Shown here: in pieces, positions 1 to 13,335 of the stretch
How the letters are laid out: each line of letters begins with the position of its first letter
Numbering within the stretch: position 1 is the first letter of the stretch
NCBI GenBank assembly: GCA_032622095.1
Contig: CP136061.1
Coordinates: 94,735,345-94,799,344, forward strand
Direction of reading: 5' to 3'
Origin: Siphonodentalium dalli
Lineage: Eukaryota > Mollusca > Scaphopoda > Gadilida > Siphonodentaliidae
Length of the DNA: 64,000 nucleotides
Notes under the pieces: generated by a model
The model's input: the letters and a program-made list of their open reading frames with translations, nothing else
Told to the model about the DNA's origin: nothing
Databases searched by the model: none
Made by a program: the position numbers and the translations under genes

Positions 1-149
1 TAATTTCAAAACGTGTTATATATCAACATTTTGTTCAACGCAATTTGATATCGAGAGTATGTCGGTCGGCTCGTCGAATAATTGCTAGGCCGCCAAAAAT
101 ACCTGTAATTTATTCAAAATATAGCTATTTGTAGTCTTGAAATCGGGAT

Positions 150-211
150 TTGTTGCTGTTGTTGTTGTTGTTGTTGTTGCTGTTGTTGTTGTTGTTGATG
201 TTGCTGTTGTA
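150..211 (+). repeat. (TTG)n microsatellite
   Basis: About 20 TTG/CTG triplets. The minus-strand reading gives a polyglutamine-like frame, but nothing else supports a gene here. Positions 212-429 hold no other feature. Confidence 0.9.
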
Positions 212-429
212 ATTGTGGCTCGGAAGAGAAGACAATCTTTAAGGATCTCAATAAAATAAATTTCCCCATCTTGATGAAACCAACGCTAAAAAGTTTGTTG
301 ATTGTCGTCAGAGTTGTATGGTGTTTGTGTGTAGCGCGGTAATAAAACTTTTCTGGACATCGTATCAACAGCTAGTGAGCTTTTAAGTGATATTTCGATA
401 AAATGAATTAATTTGGTTTATGTTCGCAA

Positions 430-1125
430 CATAATATGGAATGCAGATGGACTGAGACAAACATGTGGTTGGGTATTAAATGGAAATAGGTTCATATTGG
501 ACCTAAATATTGACATTTGCTCATATTGGACTTATTTGGTTCTGATATCATATAAGCCCATATTGGACTTATACCCGTTATTACGTTGGGTGGCGCGGGC
601 CACAATAAAACACATCAATAAAGAGCGTACACCTGGTGCTGATATTGAGCGTACACCTGGTGCTGATATTGATTGGATGGCGCGGGCCACAATAAAACAC
701 ATCTATAAAGAGCGTACATCTCGTGCTCATATTGGCCCATAGGGAACGTATTTGTTTTGTTTGTTTGTTTTTTTATTGATTAAATTAAATTTGTTTAAAT
801 CAAAATGTACAAGCATGCACCTCTTTGTGCGTTAGGGGCTGCGCGCATATTTGTTATGTACCATTGTGGTTTCTTATAACGATTAAATCTTATCTTATCT
901 TTGGATCTTAGGCAGAGCCTTTATTCAGCGGCATCCACATTTGATCGTTTAAAATTTTGGATTAAAAAAATAATTATTCTCCTTGCTCAATTTAAATTTT
1001 AAAATCAAAATCATGAAAAACTAACGCCGTTATAAAGTCCGCCAGGGTACGCCGAGTTACCACATAAAATTTGGTTGAAATCGGTCTAAGAGAAAAATCC
1101 GAACAGACAGGTCCTTACTCTTTGG
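430..1125. mobile_element. Dispersed element family A, degenerate copy
   Basis: Contains three landmarks shared with copies near 10.75-11.6, 11.8, 12.45-12.9 and 14.8-15.4 kb: a ggttcatattggacctaaat block, a gcgcgggccac...agagcgtac block (duplicated here at 590-735), and a tail with ggttgaaatcggt and aaaaatccgaacagacag. In cleaner copies the tail finishes tatatagat, whose reverse complement starts ATCTATATA, like a Helitron 5' end. The tail here runs directly into the foldback element at 1,131. Confidence 0.6.
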
Positions 1126-1130
1126 TATTA

Positions 1131-4100
1131 GTGGGGGGGATAGTTGCAAAATCGTTCTCTTTGTGATAGAAGCGCCAAACTTTCAGAGTTTGTTAAGTGG
1201 TTGGTGAGTATCACTAAACTGGCTGGTTCCAGATTTTGGAGGTCACATTGACCTTCAATTTGACCTTGACCTTTTTGAAAATCTCAGTTTTTGGGTTGGG
1301 TGGTTTATGCCATCCTTTTCTTGTGAAAATCGCATCTTCTCACAGTTTTCTCAATACAATTATAGTTGGGAGGTGACCACGGTTCATTTGAGCCAAAACA
1401 TATCTAAATTTTCATAATATGGCCGCCGGAAGTTGAAAATATGACATTTTCTCACAAATATCTCCTAGTTCAATTCATGCTGTTTGGAACTGGTTGAGTA
1501 ATGCAACTTTATTTTGTGTTTTGTATATTAACCGATCATTGGAGCAATTCAATATGCAATTATTGTGGTCCTAGCCCCTTCCGATCCCTCAAAACTTCGA
1601 TTTTACAGGATGCGGTATAAAATTTCACAAAAAATCACAATTGGGATTCTAGTCATATTTCAACAAGAAATGAACATAACTTTGTAATGTAATTGAAGCA
1701 TATCATTATCTATGAATATTTCAAATCACTGGAACCAAAATTCTTACTTTGGCTCAAATTGGCTGCCAATATGGCCGCCAAAATATGGAAAATGGTAAAT
1801 ATTACACCAGCGTCTCCTGCAATCGTTTGCAAGTTTGCAAGTTGTGGTTGATGTATAAAATTGGCAATTCTGCATTCCATACATTGAATACTAACATGTC
1901 TGATGCACCATGGTTAATTGTTACTATTGTCACTACTGACATCGTCAAAAATATTGGACTTTTCTCTCAAAAACTTTACATAAATATTGGCAAAAATTCA
2001 CTTTTCAGGTTTGGACCATTTTTTCAGGTAAAATGTAACTATCTTTGGATTGAAAGGTGTTTATTGTTTTGGTCTATCTTAAATGTGTCTCACTACGGTG
2101 TTTATAGACCAAATTGCTCAAGATGGCTTCCAAAATGGCAACCAAATTTGTAAAATGTAAATTTTTACATATATCCCGAACATTCTCTGCATTATCCGAA
2201 AATGTAGCAAAATGTGACTCACTTGGTTATTATACGTGTTAGTTAATTAACTGACAACTAAATGTTCTATTCTGGTTGTTTCACTTCCGTATGGGGCAAA
2301 CTAAATTCATTTTAAAGTATGTAATTTTGCAGAGCACCTCTTTTGTGATTTTGGCCATAGTTATTGAAAGGAAATGGGCAGAACTTTGAGACATAATTGA
2401 CATGGACCATAATATTTGGCTATTCTGGTCCATTATGCTAAGAAAATGTCAACTGAATACAGTGTGGATGCCAAGATCGTAGCCAGGGAGTTACTCTATG
2501 ATCATACATGAGGTGAATAGGTATACAGTGAGTTATTGTATGTCATGACTTATGTGAATAGGTATACAATGAGTGACTATATTGTTATGAGTGGGTTGTC
2601 CATTGTAAGATGCATCTAAGTGCACAAGGAGATGTCATGGTCAGGTGTGAGGTGAATCGGTATGCATGGAGTGACTGTATAGTGTATGATTGTGTATATC
2701 CAGTACGAGTGCACCAGGTGTGCCTGTATGGGCATTGGTGTGGTGTATGGATATAGCTACATGGTCATCCATGTGTTGATTATGTATATACGGAGTGACT
2801 GTAAGGGCATGGGTGGGATGTACATGTGTTGTCTGTATGATCATGGATGGGTGTGTTGGTAAATACGGTGTGATTTTATGGTTACGGGTAATGGGTATAG
2901 GTATACAGCGAATGACTGTACGGTCATGATTGAATATGATTACCTGGAGTAAGCTGGGTGGACATTATCGAGTGTGTGGGTATATAGGGAGTGTCCTTGT
3001 GGTAACGGTGGGATGCATATTTATATATCTCATGGGTGTATTATCATTGGTGGGTGTATATGGATTAGCTGTATTATCATGGATGGCATGTATGATTATA
3101 CTGTGAATTGCTGAATTGTCATCATCATGTGTGAGGTGTATATGCAAGTATGGATTGTTTGAGTGGTTGTGTGTATATCTGGAAGGGCTGAATGGCCATT
3201 AATGAGGTTTACTTGTATGCTCGGAGTGAATCTATGGTCTAGGGTGGGCTGTATATGTATATCGAGTGGTTATATGACTATGTCTGTCGATATAGGTATA
3301 CAGGTAGTGAATGTATGGTCAATGGTGAGATGATCGAGTACATGTAGGTATACAAGTAGTGACTGTATGGTCATACATATAATGGACATCTATACAGGAG
3401 GTGACTATTAAAATTGTCATGTGTCAGGCGTATGAGTTTACCTGTTGTTCCTGTTTGGTGACTCGTGTCGGTATGATCATGTGTAGGTTATACCAGTATA
3501 CACATGTGTTGCTTTATTGTCATGGGCAAGGGATATGTGTATATAGCAAGTGGCTATATGGCCATGGATAAAGTGCATATGCATACATGGAGTGACTATA
3601 CTGACATGGATAGGGTGTATTAGTATATCTTGAGTGACTATGCGGCTATAGTGTGACAAATAGGGATACAGGGAGTGACATGGCCAATGTTGAGGTGAAT
3701 ATGTATGCAAGAATTGACCATGGTCGTGTATGAATGTTTTGAATAGGTACACACGGTGTGACTATATGGCCATAGGTCAGGTACCATTGGTGAAGGTATG
3801 TGTATGAAGCGAGTGGCTATATGGACATTGGTGAGGTGCATATGTATACCCGGAGTGACTTTATGGTCATTGTTGATGTATATATTGATTGTCTATTTGA
3901 CCACGTGTTTGGAGAATAGGTATACAGGGGATGACCTTATGGCCAATGGTGAGCTGAATGGGTACACAAGGAATGACTATATAGTTATCGGTCATGTTTA
4001 TGAGTATCCCCGGTGTGCCTGTATCGTGACGCGTGGCTGTAAGGTCACCCGTGGTCATGGGTCAGGTGTACATGTATACAGTGGGTCACTATATTGTTAT

Positions 4101-6257
4101 GTCTGTGGTGTTTATGTATATATGTAATGACTGTGTGGTAATAGGTGGCCATCGTTTTCCGTGTTTTACGCCCCCCCCCATGTATATAAACACCATCAAG
4201 ATAGAGAACTCTCTGACATGACCTCTCCATTGATTAACATATCCTTGAGTTATTGTGCCACCAAAGGTACACATGTACAACCCACCCATTACCTCAGTCA
4301 CTCCATATGTACATAAACACAACACAAATGACAACACAGTCACCCACTTTATACACGTACACCTGATCATACAGCCATACTTGGTTAGACCCATACATAC
4401 CACAAATGACGATACAGCCACGAGTCACCATGTATGGACACCAGGTATAAACATACACCCGACACATGGCCATATAGTCACTCTATGTATATATATTCAC
4501 TACATTCACGATAATACGGTCACGCGTTGTATTCCTATTCACCTCACCATGGACTATACAGCCACTACATGTATACCTATTCGCCATATTCATTACCATA
4601 GAGTCAATCCAGGTATACATATGCACTTCACCAGAGGTGAGCCCTTCCAGATATACCGATACCCGCACGTACGACCTCTCATAAGTTCCACACTTGCCAT
4701 ACTCATGATCATGCATCTACTCCCCATACACCATCAATGATAACACATCCACAACATATATAAATATACAACCCACCGTTGCCAACAGGGCACTCCCCAT
4801 ATACCCACACATCATCCATGACCATACAATAACTCGCGGTATACCTATTATCCTCATCTACGATCATAGAGTAACTCCCTGGCTGTCATCTTGGCTTCCA
4901 CCCTGTATCCAGTCGATAAAGTTTTATCATAATGGGCCAGACTACCCACATCTCATGGTTCATCTCAGTTCCGTCTCAAAGTTCTGCCCATTTCCTTTCA
5001 ATAATATGGCCATAATCACAAAAGAGGTTATCCGCAAAATGCCATACTGCAACTTTAAAATGAATTTGTCATGCCCCATACGGATCTAGGATAAACATAA
5101 TAGAACATAGTTGTCAGTTAATGAACTAACAGGTATAATAACCAAGTGAGTCACAATTTGCTACATTTTCAGATAACGCAGAGAATAATTTTCTGGATAT
5201 GTGTAAAAATTTTACTTTTTACAAATTTGGTTGCCATTTTGGAAGCCATCTTGAGCAATTTAGTCTATAAACACCATAGTGTGACACATTTAAGATAGGT
5301 AAAAACAATAAACACATTTGATACCAAAGGTAGTTGCATTTTATTTGAAAAAATGGTCGAACCCTGAAAAGTGATATTTTGCCGATATTTATGTCAAGTT
5401 TGTGAGAGAAAAATCCAATATATCTGGTGATGTCAGTGGTGACAATAGTAACAATGACATATGGTGTATCAGACATGTTAGTATTCAGTGTATAGAATAC
5501 AGATTAGCCAATTTTGAACATCAACCACAACTTGTAAGCAATTGCATGACACCCTGGCGCAATATTTACAATTTTCCTTATTTTGGCGGCCATTTTGGCA
5601 GCCATTTTGAGCCAAGGTAAGATATTTGGTTCCAGAGAGTTGGAATATTCATAGGTAATGATATGCCTCACTTGCATTACAATGTTCTTTTCATTTCTAG
5701 TTGAAATATGACTAGAATCCCAATTGTGATTTTTTTGTAAAATTTTGTACCGCGTTCTGTAAAATGGAATATTTGAGGGATTGGAAGGGGTTAGGACCCC
5801 AATAATTGCATATTTAATTGCTCCAATGATCGGTTAATATATAAAACACAAAATAAAGTTGCATTACTCAACCAGTTCCAAACAGCATGAATTGAACTAG
5901 GAGATATTTGTGAAAAAATGTCATATTTTCAACTTCCGGCGGCCATATTGGTGGCCATCTTATGAAAATTTAGATATGTTTTGGCCCAAATGAACCGTGG
6001 TCACCTCCCAACTATAACTGTATTGAGAAAACTGTGAGAAGATGCAATTTTCACAAGAAAAGGATGGCATAAACCACCCAACCCAAAAACTGAGATTTTC
6101 AAAAAGGTCAAGGTCAAATTGAAGGTCAAGGTGACCTCCAAAATCTGGAACCAGCCAGTTTAGTGATACTCACCAACCACTTAACAAATTCTGAAAGTTT
6201 GGCGCTTCTATCACAAAGTGAACGATTTTTATGTTTTCCTGTAATTATCCCCCCCAC
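1131..6257. mobile_element. Foldback element, 5.1 kb, long inverted arms
   Basis: The outer arms (about 1,131-2,510 and 4,860-6,257) are inverted copies of each other, sharing for example the ggtcaaggtcaaattgaagg block, the ctcaagatggcttcc block and gtgggggggat at the tips. Between them lie arrays of a loose 43-45-bp unit (gtgactgtatggtcat...gtatac) pointing one way in 2,510-4,140 and the opposite way in 4,255-4,860. A short non-repeated centre lies near 4,140-4,255. TA flanks both tips. No transposase frame is visible. All open frames in the arrays are by-products of the repeat. Confidence 0.8.
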
Positions 6258-7068
6258 TATATATATACATATATAGATGGCGCTCAATGAACGCCATCAA
6301 CGACAAATAATGAGGTACTTTTAATTACTTAAAAGATCTCAACGAAATTTAATTTAACGCCCCAATGAAACCAGTTTAATGATGTTTCAGATGTTGATTT
6401 GAGGTGTTTATGTGTAGCAATGATAATTCGACGGTTCTCGACATGATGTGAACACTAAAAGAGAACATTCATAGGATATTCAGATACAATAATTTAATTT
6501 TCCTTATGTTTGCAACATGTATAATATATAAATATGTGTAATGAAAGTTGTTTTAAACGCAGCGAACTGCGTGTCAACACCAAACATAGGAATCCATTAT
6601 TAATTTAGAGTTACTGTTCATGCTGGTCTCTCGACATTTTGACATTTCACCACCCCTATTGTTAGTCTCTGTTGGAAAACATGGGCATCTTGGCGTGATT
6701 TTATACACATATCGTATAGAAGAGTCTTCTACGCAAACAACTGGACCATAATATACCATTCCTGGCCTGACATTTGTGTCCGATATCACGTTTTTCCAAA
6801 TGCCGGTATAATCCGATCAAAGCTGAATCGACGCTAATAACGCAATATCTGGTTCGAATCAGTGGGTGTTATTGTTATTATAACTCCACCCATGCATATA
6901 TATGTGTAGGAGAGATCAGGGCTAGGATTCCTCTTATACCTGAGTTGAGAAATATTCACCCAAATCCAAGATGGCTGCCAAAATGGCCACCAGATATTGA
7001 AAAATCGTTGAAAATCGCTTATTTTCATGCACCAGTGAGCGTTATTGTCACGCCTCGACGAAAGCGCT
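6258..7068. other. No gene recognised
   Basis: AT-rich sequence with no credible frame, splice signal or repeat that I could match elsewhere in the window. Confidence 0.5.
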
Positions 7069-7162
7069 GAAAGCGAAATAATCAAACGAGATTTCGTGGC
7101 GAGGTACCAGCGGAAATCGAAATAATCAACAAAACGAAATCTCGTTTGATTATTTCGCTTTC
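7069..7162. repeat. Inverted repeat hairpin
   Basis: Arms of about 29 bp (gaaagcgaaataatcaaacg at 7,069 and its complement ending 7,162) separated by about 35 bp. The same motif recurs in weaker form to about 7,215. Probably a small palindromic MITE. Confidence 0.75.
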
Positions 7163-7881
7163 CGCAGGGTGAAGAAATCAAACGACAAAACAGCCGAAAG
7201 CGAGATAATGAAACGATTGGCGGGTTCCATTCTCCCCGCCTCATTCTATGTTGGCCCTAACAGTATTCCATATTCACCAAACTATCAAAGACATTGTCAG
7301 AACGACTTCGAAACGAATGTGGAAAGACAATATTACTACAATAAAAACACCGGCACACATGACATTCTATATATCTGAAACATACATGTATATACACCTG
7401 GTGTAGGGGTGGTGTATACCGTGGCCCTTTATCATTCCCACTACCACGTCGCGTGTCCAGACACTAGCACCTCGTGTGTTTTTTCCTTAGCAGATATGCA
7501 TCCGTCCAATGGAATTAAGGAGAGAGCTATAGTAACCTTCAAAATACTGCGAAGTTGTCCACGTAATGTATAGCAATGCGTTCGTTGAGTTTGTAAGTTG
7601 ACGAACCATCTATTGGGAAGTGGCTATATAGCACATGCACTGGGAAGATCATCAGGCGTACATGTGGTTAGCCCCGTGGGGTATTGGAGAGACGTATATA
7701 GATGGCCTTCTGAAAGCTAGTATACTCATCGGCCGTATGCCTTTCTGGTTCAAGATGACGCACAAATCCCATATTTAGCAGATATTTAAAATCGTGAGAT
7801 AGGCACCCGAAAATTAATTGTTTGAAGCGTTCTTTTTAGATGTACCCTTCTCTCGAGTAGTGTAGAATACTTCGTTGGTAT
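7163..7881. other. No gene recognised
   Basis: Unique-looking AT-rich DNA. Short open frames lack start context and splice sites. Confidence 0.45.
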
Positions 7882-8418
7882 GATCGGCCTAGACCATGCA
7901 ATGAATCTATACTCTGGCTAACGGCCGTAGAGATCATTCCTCCAGTACAAAACCTTGGAACTTTTTGAAATTTTGACAGGGAACCTTATAAAGTCGAACA
8001 AATATAACGCGGGGAATATATTTCTTAGTTATTATACCTGGTCCTTAACAATATACTTCACTGTAGTCAAGGTCCCAACTAAATTTCACGATTTAAGTGA
8101 ATTTGTGAGTGATTTTGCGTTGCGTCGCTTATAATTATGCTATTTCTCCTGGGTAATTATTTCGATGTTGATTGCGACATCGGCTCACAAAAGTCGGAGA
8201 AAAGCATGTAATTTTGAGTTGTGACATTCACCACCAGTGAAGTATATTATTAAGGAACAATTAACAACTAAGAAATATATTTCCCACGTTATTTTTCGAC
8301 TTTATGAGGCTTCCTGTCAAAACTTCAAACAGTTCCCAGGTTTTGTGCTGGTGGAATATAATCTCTATACGGGCGTTAGCCCGAGTAGAGATTCATGGCA
8401 TGATCTAAGATCGACCTA
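7882..8418. mobile_element. Inverted-repeat DNA element, about 540 bp
   Basis: Left and right arms of roughly 190 bp are diverged inverted copies (catgcaatgaatctatactc near 7,895 against gtagagattcatggcatgat near 8,388; aacaatatacttcactg near 8,048 against cagtgaagtatatt near 8,236). A fragment of the same family occurs at 45,828-45,950. No coding capacity. Confidence 0.65.
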
Positions 8419-8790
8419 GATTGATCAGGCAAAGAAATGGAAGCTGGTCCAGATAATTCTAGATGTGGCATTGTAAATCAGAATCTGTTATGAATCTTGC
8501 AAGTCATAATATGACTATTCGGCGTACCTATACGGTTACTACCATTATCGGCGCTTAGTTGAGAATGGATGTCGAAATGCCCCATCGCGATTAGTAATTG
8601 GTTTTCGTCCTCCAGAAGGCTACGAGCTATATGTTATGCGTTTGGAGACGTTTTAAGTTTGAACTAATAGATGATTTATCCTTCTGTTCTATCCTGCAAC
8701 TTAATAATAGACCGTTCCCATGTATATATTTTAACTGAACTTGAGAATCCATTAAGTATAGAACGGGTTAACGCGGAATCGTTTCGCGGT

Positions 8791-9490
8791 GGTGGATGGG
8801 ACTTCAATGTGGGGGGGGGCTTCAAGGTTCGCCTGGTTATGCCACATGGGCAACAAAGGGAGTACATTTTGAAATATGAACCGTAAAACTGCAAAATCCA
8901 AGCATCTGGAGGTCTAACTCCAGGCAAATTCAGGCGTGTACATTTTTTAATTGATTAGCAGTTTTTGACTGGCCACCGGGGAGGTACCCAGCCCAGTGGG
9001 AGAATTTTTTTTAATCTGAACCTGAAAACTGCACAATCCTAGCCTCCAGAGGTGTAACTCCAGGCATGCAAATTCAGGACTCGGTTTTTAAAATATTAAT
9101 TATCATTTTTTGACCGGCCACCGAGGAGGGACCAGGACCCTGCAACCCAGAGGAAGACAATTTCGAAATGTGAACCTGAAAACTGCTAAATCTTAGCATC
9201 TATAAGCCTGGCAACAAACTCTCCAAGTGTTTGAAATTTCCGACCTGACATCCACATTCAGGTTGGAAAATTTCCAACTGATGGTTATTTCAGTCCAATA
9301 TTTTGACAAAAAGCAGTAAAATATGTTACTGTTGGTATAAAAACAAAGTTGCCCCACTAATTACTCGTTGGAAAATCAAACTACTATAAAGAACATTTTC
9401 AACCTAACGTTGGTGTGAAATGTCCAACTATATACTGTTGTGTCAGGTCTGAAATTTCCATTTGTTGAACATTTTGACAAACGTTGGGGA
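8791..9490. repeat. Diverged tandem units related to the hAT-like element at 26.5 kb
   Basis: Three units of about 140-155 bp share tgaacctgaaaactgc and a ccaggca block. They are followed by gttggaaaatttccaac motifs also found, inverted, inside the 26,533-27,652 element. Likely a terminal-less fragment of that family. Confidence 0.55.
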
Positions 9491-10070
9491 GTGACATGCA
9501 CCAACCCCACCCCCTGTCGCCACGTCCTTCATATCAGTATAGCCAGTCCAACTATCCCATTTTAAACAAACATATGTACGGACCCAAAATAAGCACCACA
9601 TGTATACACAGGGCGGTTTTTTTCAAAAGCCGATAAGTATATACTGGTATGATTATTTTTTAATCTCAAGAGAAGTGAGTCATTGGCCTTCGTATAGCAT
9701 CCCACATTAGGCATCCAAGGGCATTGGGGTTTATGCATGATTCTAGCTCTATATGATAAATGTTATAGATGTAAATGGGCGACTGGGTTGAATGACTAGA
9801 CTAATTGTTTTGTATAAGAAATTGGTTAAAAATTCAATCTATTTCGCTCTGTCATTGTGAGTTTGCCAGCCTTTGAACTGAAGGTGCAAGAGGGTCAGAC
9901 CGATTATGGACAAAAACCTCGAGAGAAGTTTGGCCAGCGTGGAGCCATCCTAACAGCGATCCCATGGTTTCATGACCATAAGATGTGGCATGAGTCCATC
10001 ACGGTTCACTGTGATGTTCATACTCGGGCCGGTCCCTTCTCAAATCGTGCCTTCTATTAGGTACATCAAC
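9491..10070. other. No gene recognised
   Basis: A 67-codon frame at 9,857-10,060 has no recognisable motif and no splice context. Confidence 0.4.
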
Positions 10071-10500
10071 TCATTTGGTGGTCAATGATAAAGTAATTAA
10101 ATTCACATTGCGTAGGCGAATGAGATAAATTATCAATGCATTGATGCGCAGCCGTATTTGAATATTACTTGATTCATCCACATTTATACGGGTTCTTGCG
10201 AACCGAGATAATAAAAAACTGTCTGGTGGTACTATATTATTGTGAACTTATAGGGCGTTTATGTTCATCGTCCGATGGTCAATGATAAACTAATTAAATT
10301 CAAATAAGAACAGGGAGTCACTTGTTTATTCGCATGTATTCAAATGGCACAGTACTTAATTCATTAGCATTAGTATACGTGTTATTGCGAATTGAAATTA
10401 AAAAAAGAAAGAAAACTGTCATGTCTGATCTGATGGCATTATATTACTGTGAATTTTTGGGGTTTATACATGTTCATATTCCGTTATTAATTCGGAGTGA
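10071..10500. repeat. Two diverged direct repeats, about 200 bp each
   Basis: ggtcaatgataaa followed by taattaaattca recurs at about 10,080 and 10,277, with a second shared block ending in tgttcat. Old tandem duplication; origin unknown. Confidence 0.55.
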
Positions 10501-10749
10501 TGAATCGACACACGATGCCCGTGTCTTCAGTGCATGAGAAATATATAGCAATGCATATTATGTGTTAATTGTCAATTCTCCTTTCCCATTGAACATGCAA
10601 TGTCGGAAACCTATAATACGTTATTATTTTCAAGAAATATAAAAAATTCACCAAAAAGATCAGCAAGCTATTGGACTAATGACCTATGATATCCAACTCA
10701 TCTCGGATACTGCCAAAACAGGATATCCACCAGATTTGTTATATATGCA

Positions 10750-11600
10750 ATTAATTACTTTATTCAGCGTATGAGGGGCCTGTGACCCCTTTGTGCGTTA
10801 GGGGCCTGCTGCTATTCATATAGGTTCATATTCGACTGATTTGATTCTGATATAAGCCAAGTCCATAGTGAGTTAGGGGCCTGCAACCCTGTGTGCGATT
10901 TGCGCACATTTTAACCTATATATTCATATAGGTTCATATTCGACTTATTTGATTCTGATATAAGCCAAGTCCATAGTGAGTTAGGGGCCTGCACCCCCTG
11001 TGTGCGATTTGCGCACATTTTAACCTATATATTCATATAGGTTCATATTCGACTTATTTGATTCTGATATAAGCCAAGTCCATAGCAGACTTACATCCGT
11101 TATTCTGTTGGATGGCGCGGGCCAACGTGAAAACACATATACAAAGAGCGTATATCTGGTCTGCAAATAGGTTCATATTGAACCTAAATATTCACATTTA
11201 TTTGATTCTGAAATAGGCCCATAGTGAGCTTATTTTAATTTGTGTGTTTTTTAATTTTTTAATTACTTTTTTTTAAATCAGTCGGACAGATCATACTCTG
11301 TTATATAAAATGATAAGATTAGGCTATGTCTGTATATATGACTGTCTGTTCGGATTTTTCTCCCATATACCCCTGGACCGATTTCAACCAAATTTGGTGC
11401 GGTGCCTCGGGATACCCTGGCGGATGTTATAACGGCGTTAGATTTTCATAATTTTGATTTAAAATTTTATATTGAGCAAGGAGCTCGATTATGTTTTTAT
11501 CCAAAATGTTAAACGATCAAAATGTGCCCGAAGCGCTCACAGCTGGGGTCCGTAAGCCCCCTAACACACAAAGATGTGTATGCTTGTATCATTATCTAGA
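10750..11600. mobile_element. Family A copy with 108-bp internal tandem repeat and an inverted tail
   Basis: The block beginning attcatatagg repeats at 10,814, 10,922 and 11,031 (108-109 bp apart). After 11,240 the family A tail appears in the opposite orientation (tgtctgttcggatttttctc...accgatttcaacca...taacggcgttag). This looks like two abutting copies rather than one element. Confidence 0.6.
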
Positions 11601-11704
11601 ATTTGTTATCAAACACGTTTTGGGAAGGAAGATTTTGGCCAAATAAACGGTGCGGTAAATTTAGGGTGGCACCAAATGCTACCCCAGAACATCTTCGATA
11701 CAAT

Positions 11705-11842
11705 CCAATAGATAATACAGTACACCTAATACCCCCCCCCACGCCTTTATATATATATATATACAGTACACCTACCCCCCCCACGCCTTTATATATATAC
11801 TGTACACCTACCCCCCCCCCACCCCACGCCTTTATATATATA
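11705..11842. repeat. C-run plus TA-rich minisatellite, 3 units
   Basis: Units of tacagtacaccta, a run of 7-11 C, acgccttta and a TA tract, repeated three times with variable C and TA lengths. Confidence 0.8.
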
Positions 11843-11967
11843 CTAGCTGAAGCCTTTATTCGGTGGGGTCTGCGGCCCCTTTGTGCGTTAGCCGTTAGCA
11901 GCCTGCATTATATCTGTGTGCGCTTCGCGCACATGACAGACAGTCCATATTCTTTTTTATATAGAGA
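11843..11967 (-). mobile_element. Mini Helitron-like element, 125 bp
   Basis: Read on the minus strand it begins TCTCTATATA after an A and ends CAGCTAG before a T, the TC...CTAG signature inserted at A^T. It contains the gtgcgcttcgcgcac stem and family A sequence. No coding capacity. Confidence 0.55.
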
Positions 11968-11969
11968 TA

Positions 11970-12435
11970 ATATGTGACCCGCCATATCAAATCCAGTCGG
12001 AAGTCGGGATTTTTTTACCCTGTGCCAATGCATTCTCTTATATATACGAGTCGACCATAGGTCGCCTCGCATATATAAGAGAATGCATTGGCCTAACAAT
12101 TTTTTACAATTTTAATAATTTGTTCTTGTATTCTTTAACAATTTTATAATTTCACCCATACAGAGCCCCAGACAAACATGAGCAGACGACACTCTTCTAT
12201 GTGCTTCTATATATGTGTGGGGCTCCCTGCAGGGTAATGGATGTTTTTTTTATTTTATGTCCTAAAAATTGTAAGAAACATTTATTTAAAAAACATGCTA
12301 AAAAATTGTTAAGCCAATGCATTCTCTTATATATGCGAGGCGACCTATGGTCGACTCGCATATATAAGAGAATGCATTGGCACTGGGTAAAATAATCCCG
12401 ACTTCAGACTGGATTTGATATGGCGGGTCTCATAT
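11970..12435. mobile_element. Inverted-repeat element carrying twin 69-bp palindromes
   Basis: Outer inverted repeat gacccgccatatcaaatcca at 11,976 and its complement ending 12,429. Inside are two 69-bp palindromes (12,024-12,092 and 12,313-12,381) built on gccaatgcattctcttatat. The insertion interrupts a family A copy; the corresponding uninterrupted sequence is seen at 14,911-14,930. Confidence 0.75.
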
Positions 12436-12921
12436 GTATTATGCTGCTTCAAAATATTCCCGCGCAGATAGGTTTATATTGGACCTAAATATTTACATTG
12501 GTTCATATTGGACTTATTTGATTCTGGAATAAGCCCATAGTGGACTTATACCAGTTATTCCGTTAGATGGCGAGGGCCACCGTGAAAACACATATATAAA
12601 GAGCGTATATCTGGTGCTGCAACATATCCTCGTGTAAATATATAGGTTCATATTGGACCTAAATATTCACATAGGTTCATATTTGACTTATTTGGTTCTG
12701 AAATAGGCCATTGGGAGCTTATTTAAAAAAAGGTTATATATTTTTGTTTAATTGAACTATTTCATTTTTTTTAATCACTATTTTGAGGAGAAAAAACAAC
12801 ACTGTTATAACCTCCGCCATGCAGGGTACCCCGAATCACCACACCAAACTTGGTTGAAATCGGACCGGCAGTATGGGAGAAAAATCCGGACAGACAGACA
12901 TATCCTACTCTCTTATATAGA
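12436..12921 (-). mobile_element. Family A copy with Helitron-like 5' end
   Basis: On the minus strand it starts TCTATATAAGAGAGTAGG after A, then TGTCTGTCTGTC and the conserved gatttcaaccaa block. The 3' hairpin and CTRR end are not evident, so it may be truncated by the insertion at 11,970-12,435. Confidence 0.5.
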
Positions 12922-12962
12922 TTATAGACTGTCATGCGTTAGTTGTTAGCATGCTAGTTTAA

Positions 12963-13152
12963 AGGTACCGTCCGTTTGACGACGTTTTTCTGGGCCACAA
13001 ATAATTGCACATCTCGAGAAATAAACTTCATAAATCTATATCTGATCACTCTGAGCTTTGATGGGTGGGTTCCTCGACTCGAATCAAATGTGTTTTACCC
13101 CCCTGAGCAAAAGATATAGTAATTTAGGAGCGTTAATTCGGATAATGCATCT
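12963..13152. mobile_element. TTAA-flanked MITE, internally deleted copy
   Basis: Flanked by TTAA at 12,959-12,962 and 13,153-13,156. It keeps the right half of the family (gggttcctcgactcgaatca, tttacc...taatttaggagcgt) but only a short left end. Confidence 0.65.
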
Positions 13153-13335
13153 TTAACTTGACTACTTTATTTATCTATTATCTTTGCACGAAAACATTAT
13201 TTTCTCTATAATCAATTCGTAAATGTATTTAGCGCACATATACATATATGCTGAATATTTTTAATTAATCACGTTAGAAATTAATTCTTCATCAGTAACA
13301 TTTAAACTCCTAGAGATCAAATGCTAGTCTATACT

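Noticed and set aside
114-368. Polyglutamine protein on the minus strand
   Set aside because: Only a (TTG)n microsatellite supports it; flanking residues show no domain.
2641-4740. Many His/Thr-rich frames on both strands
   Set aside because: Translations of the 43-45-bp arrays of the foldback element.
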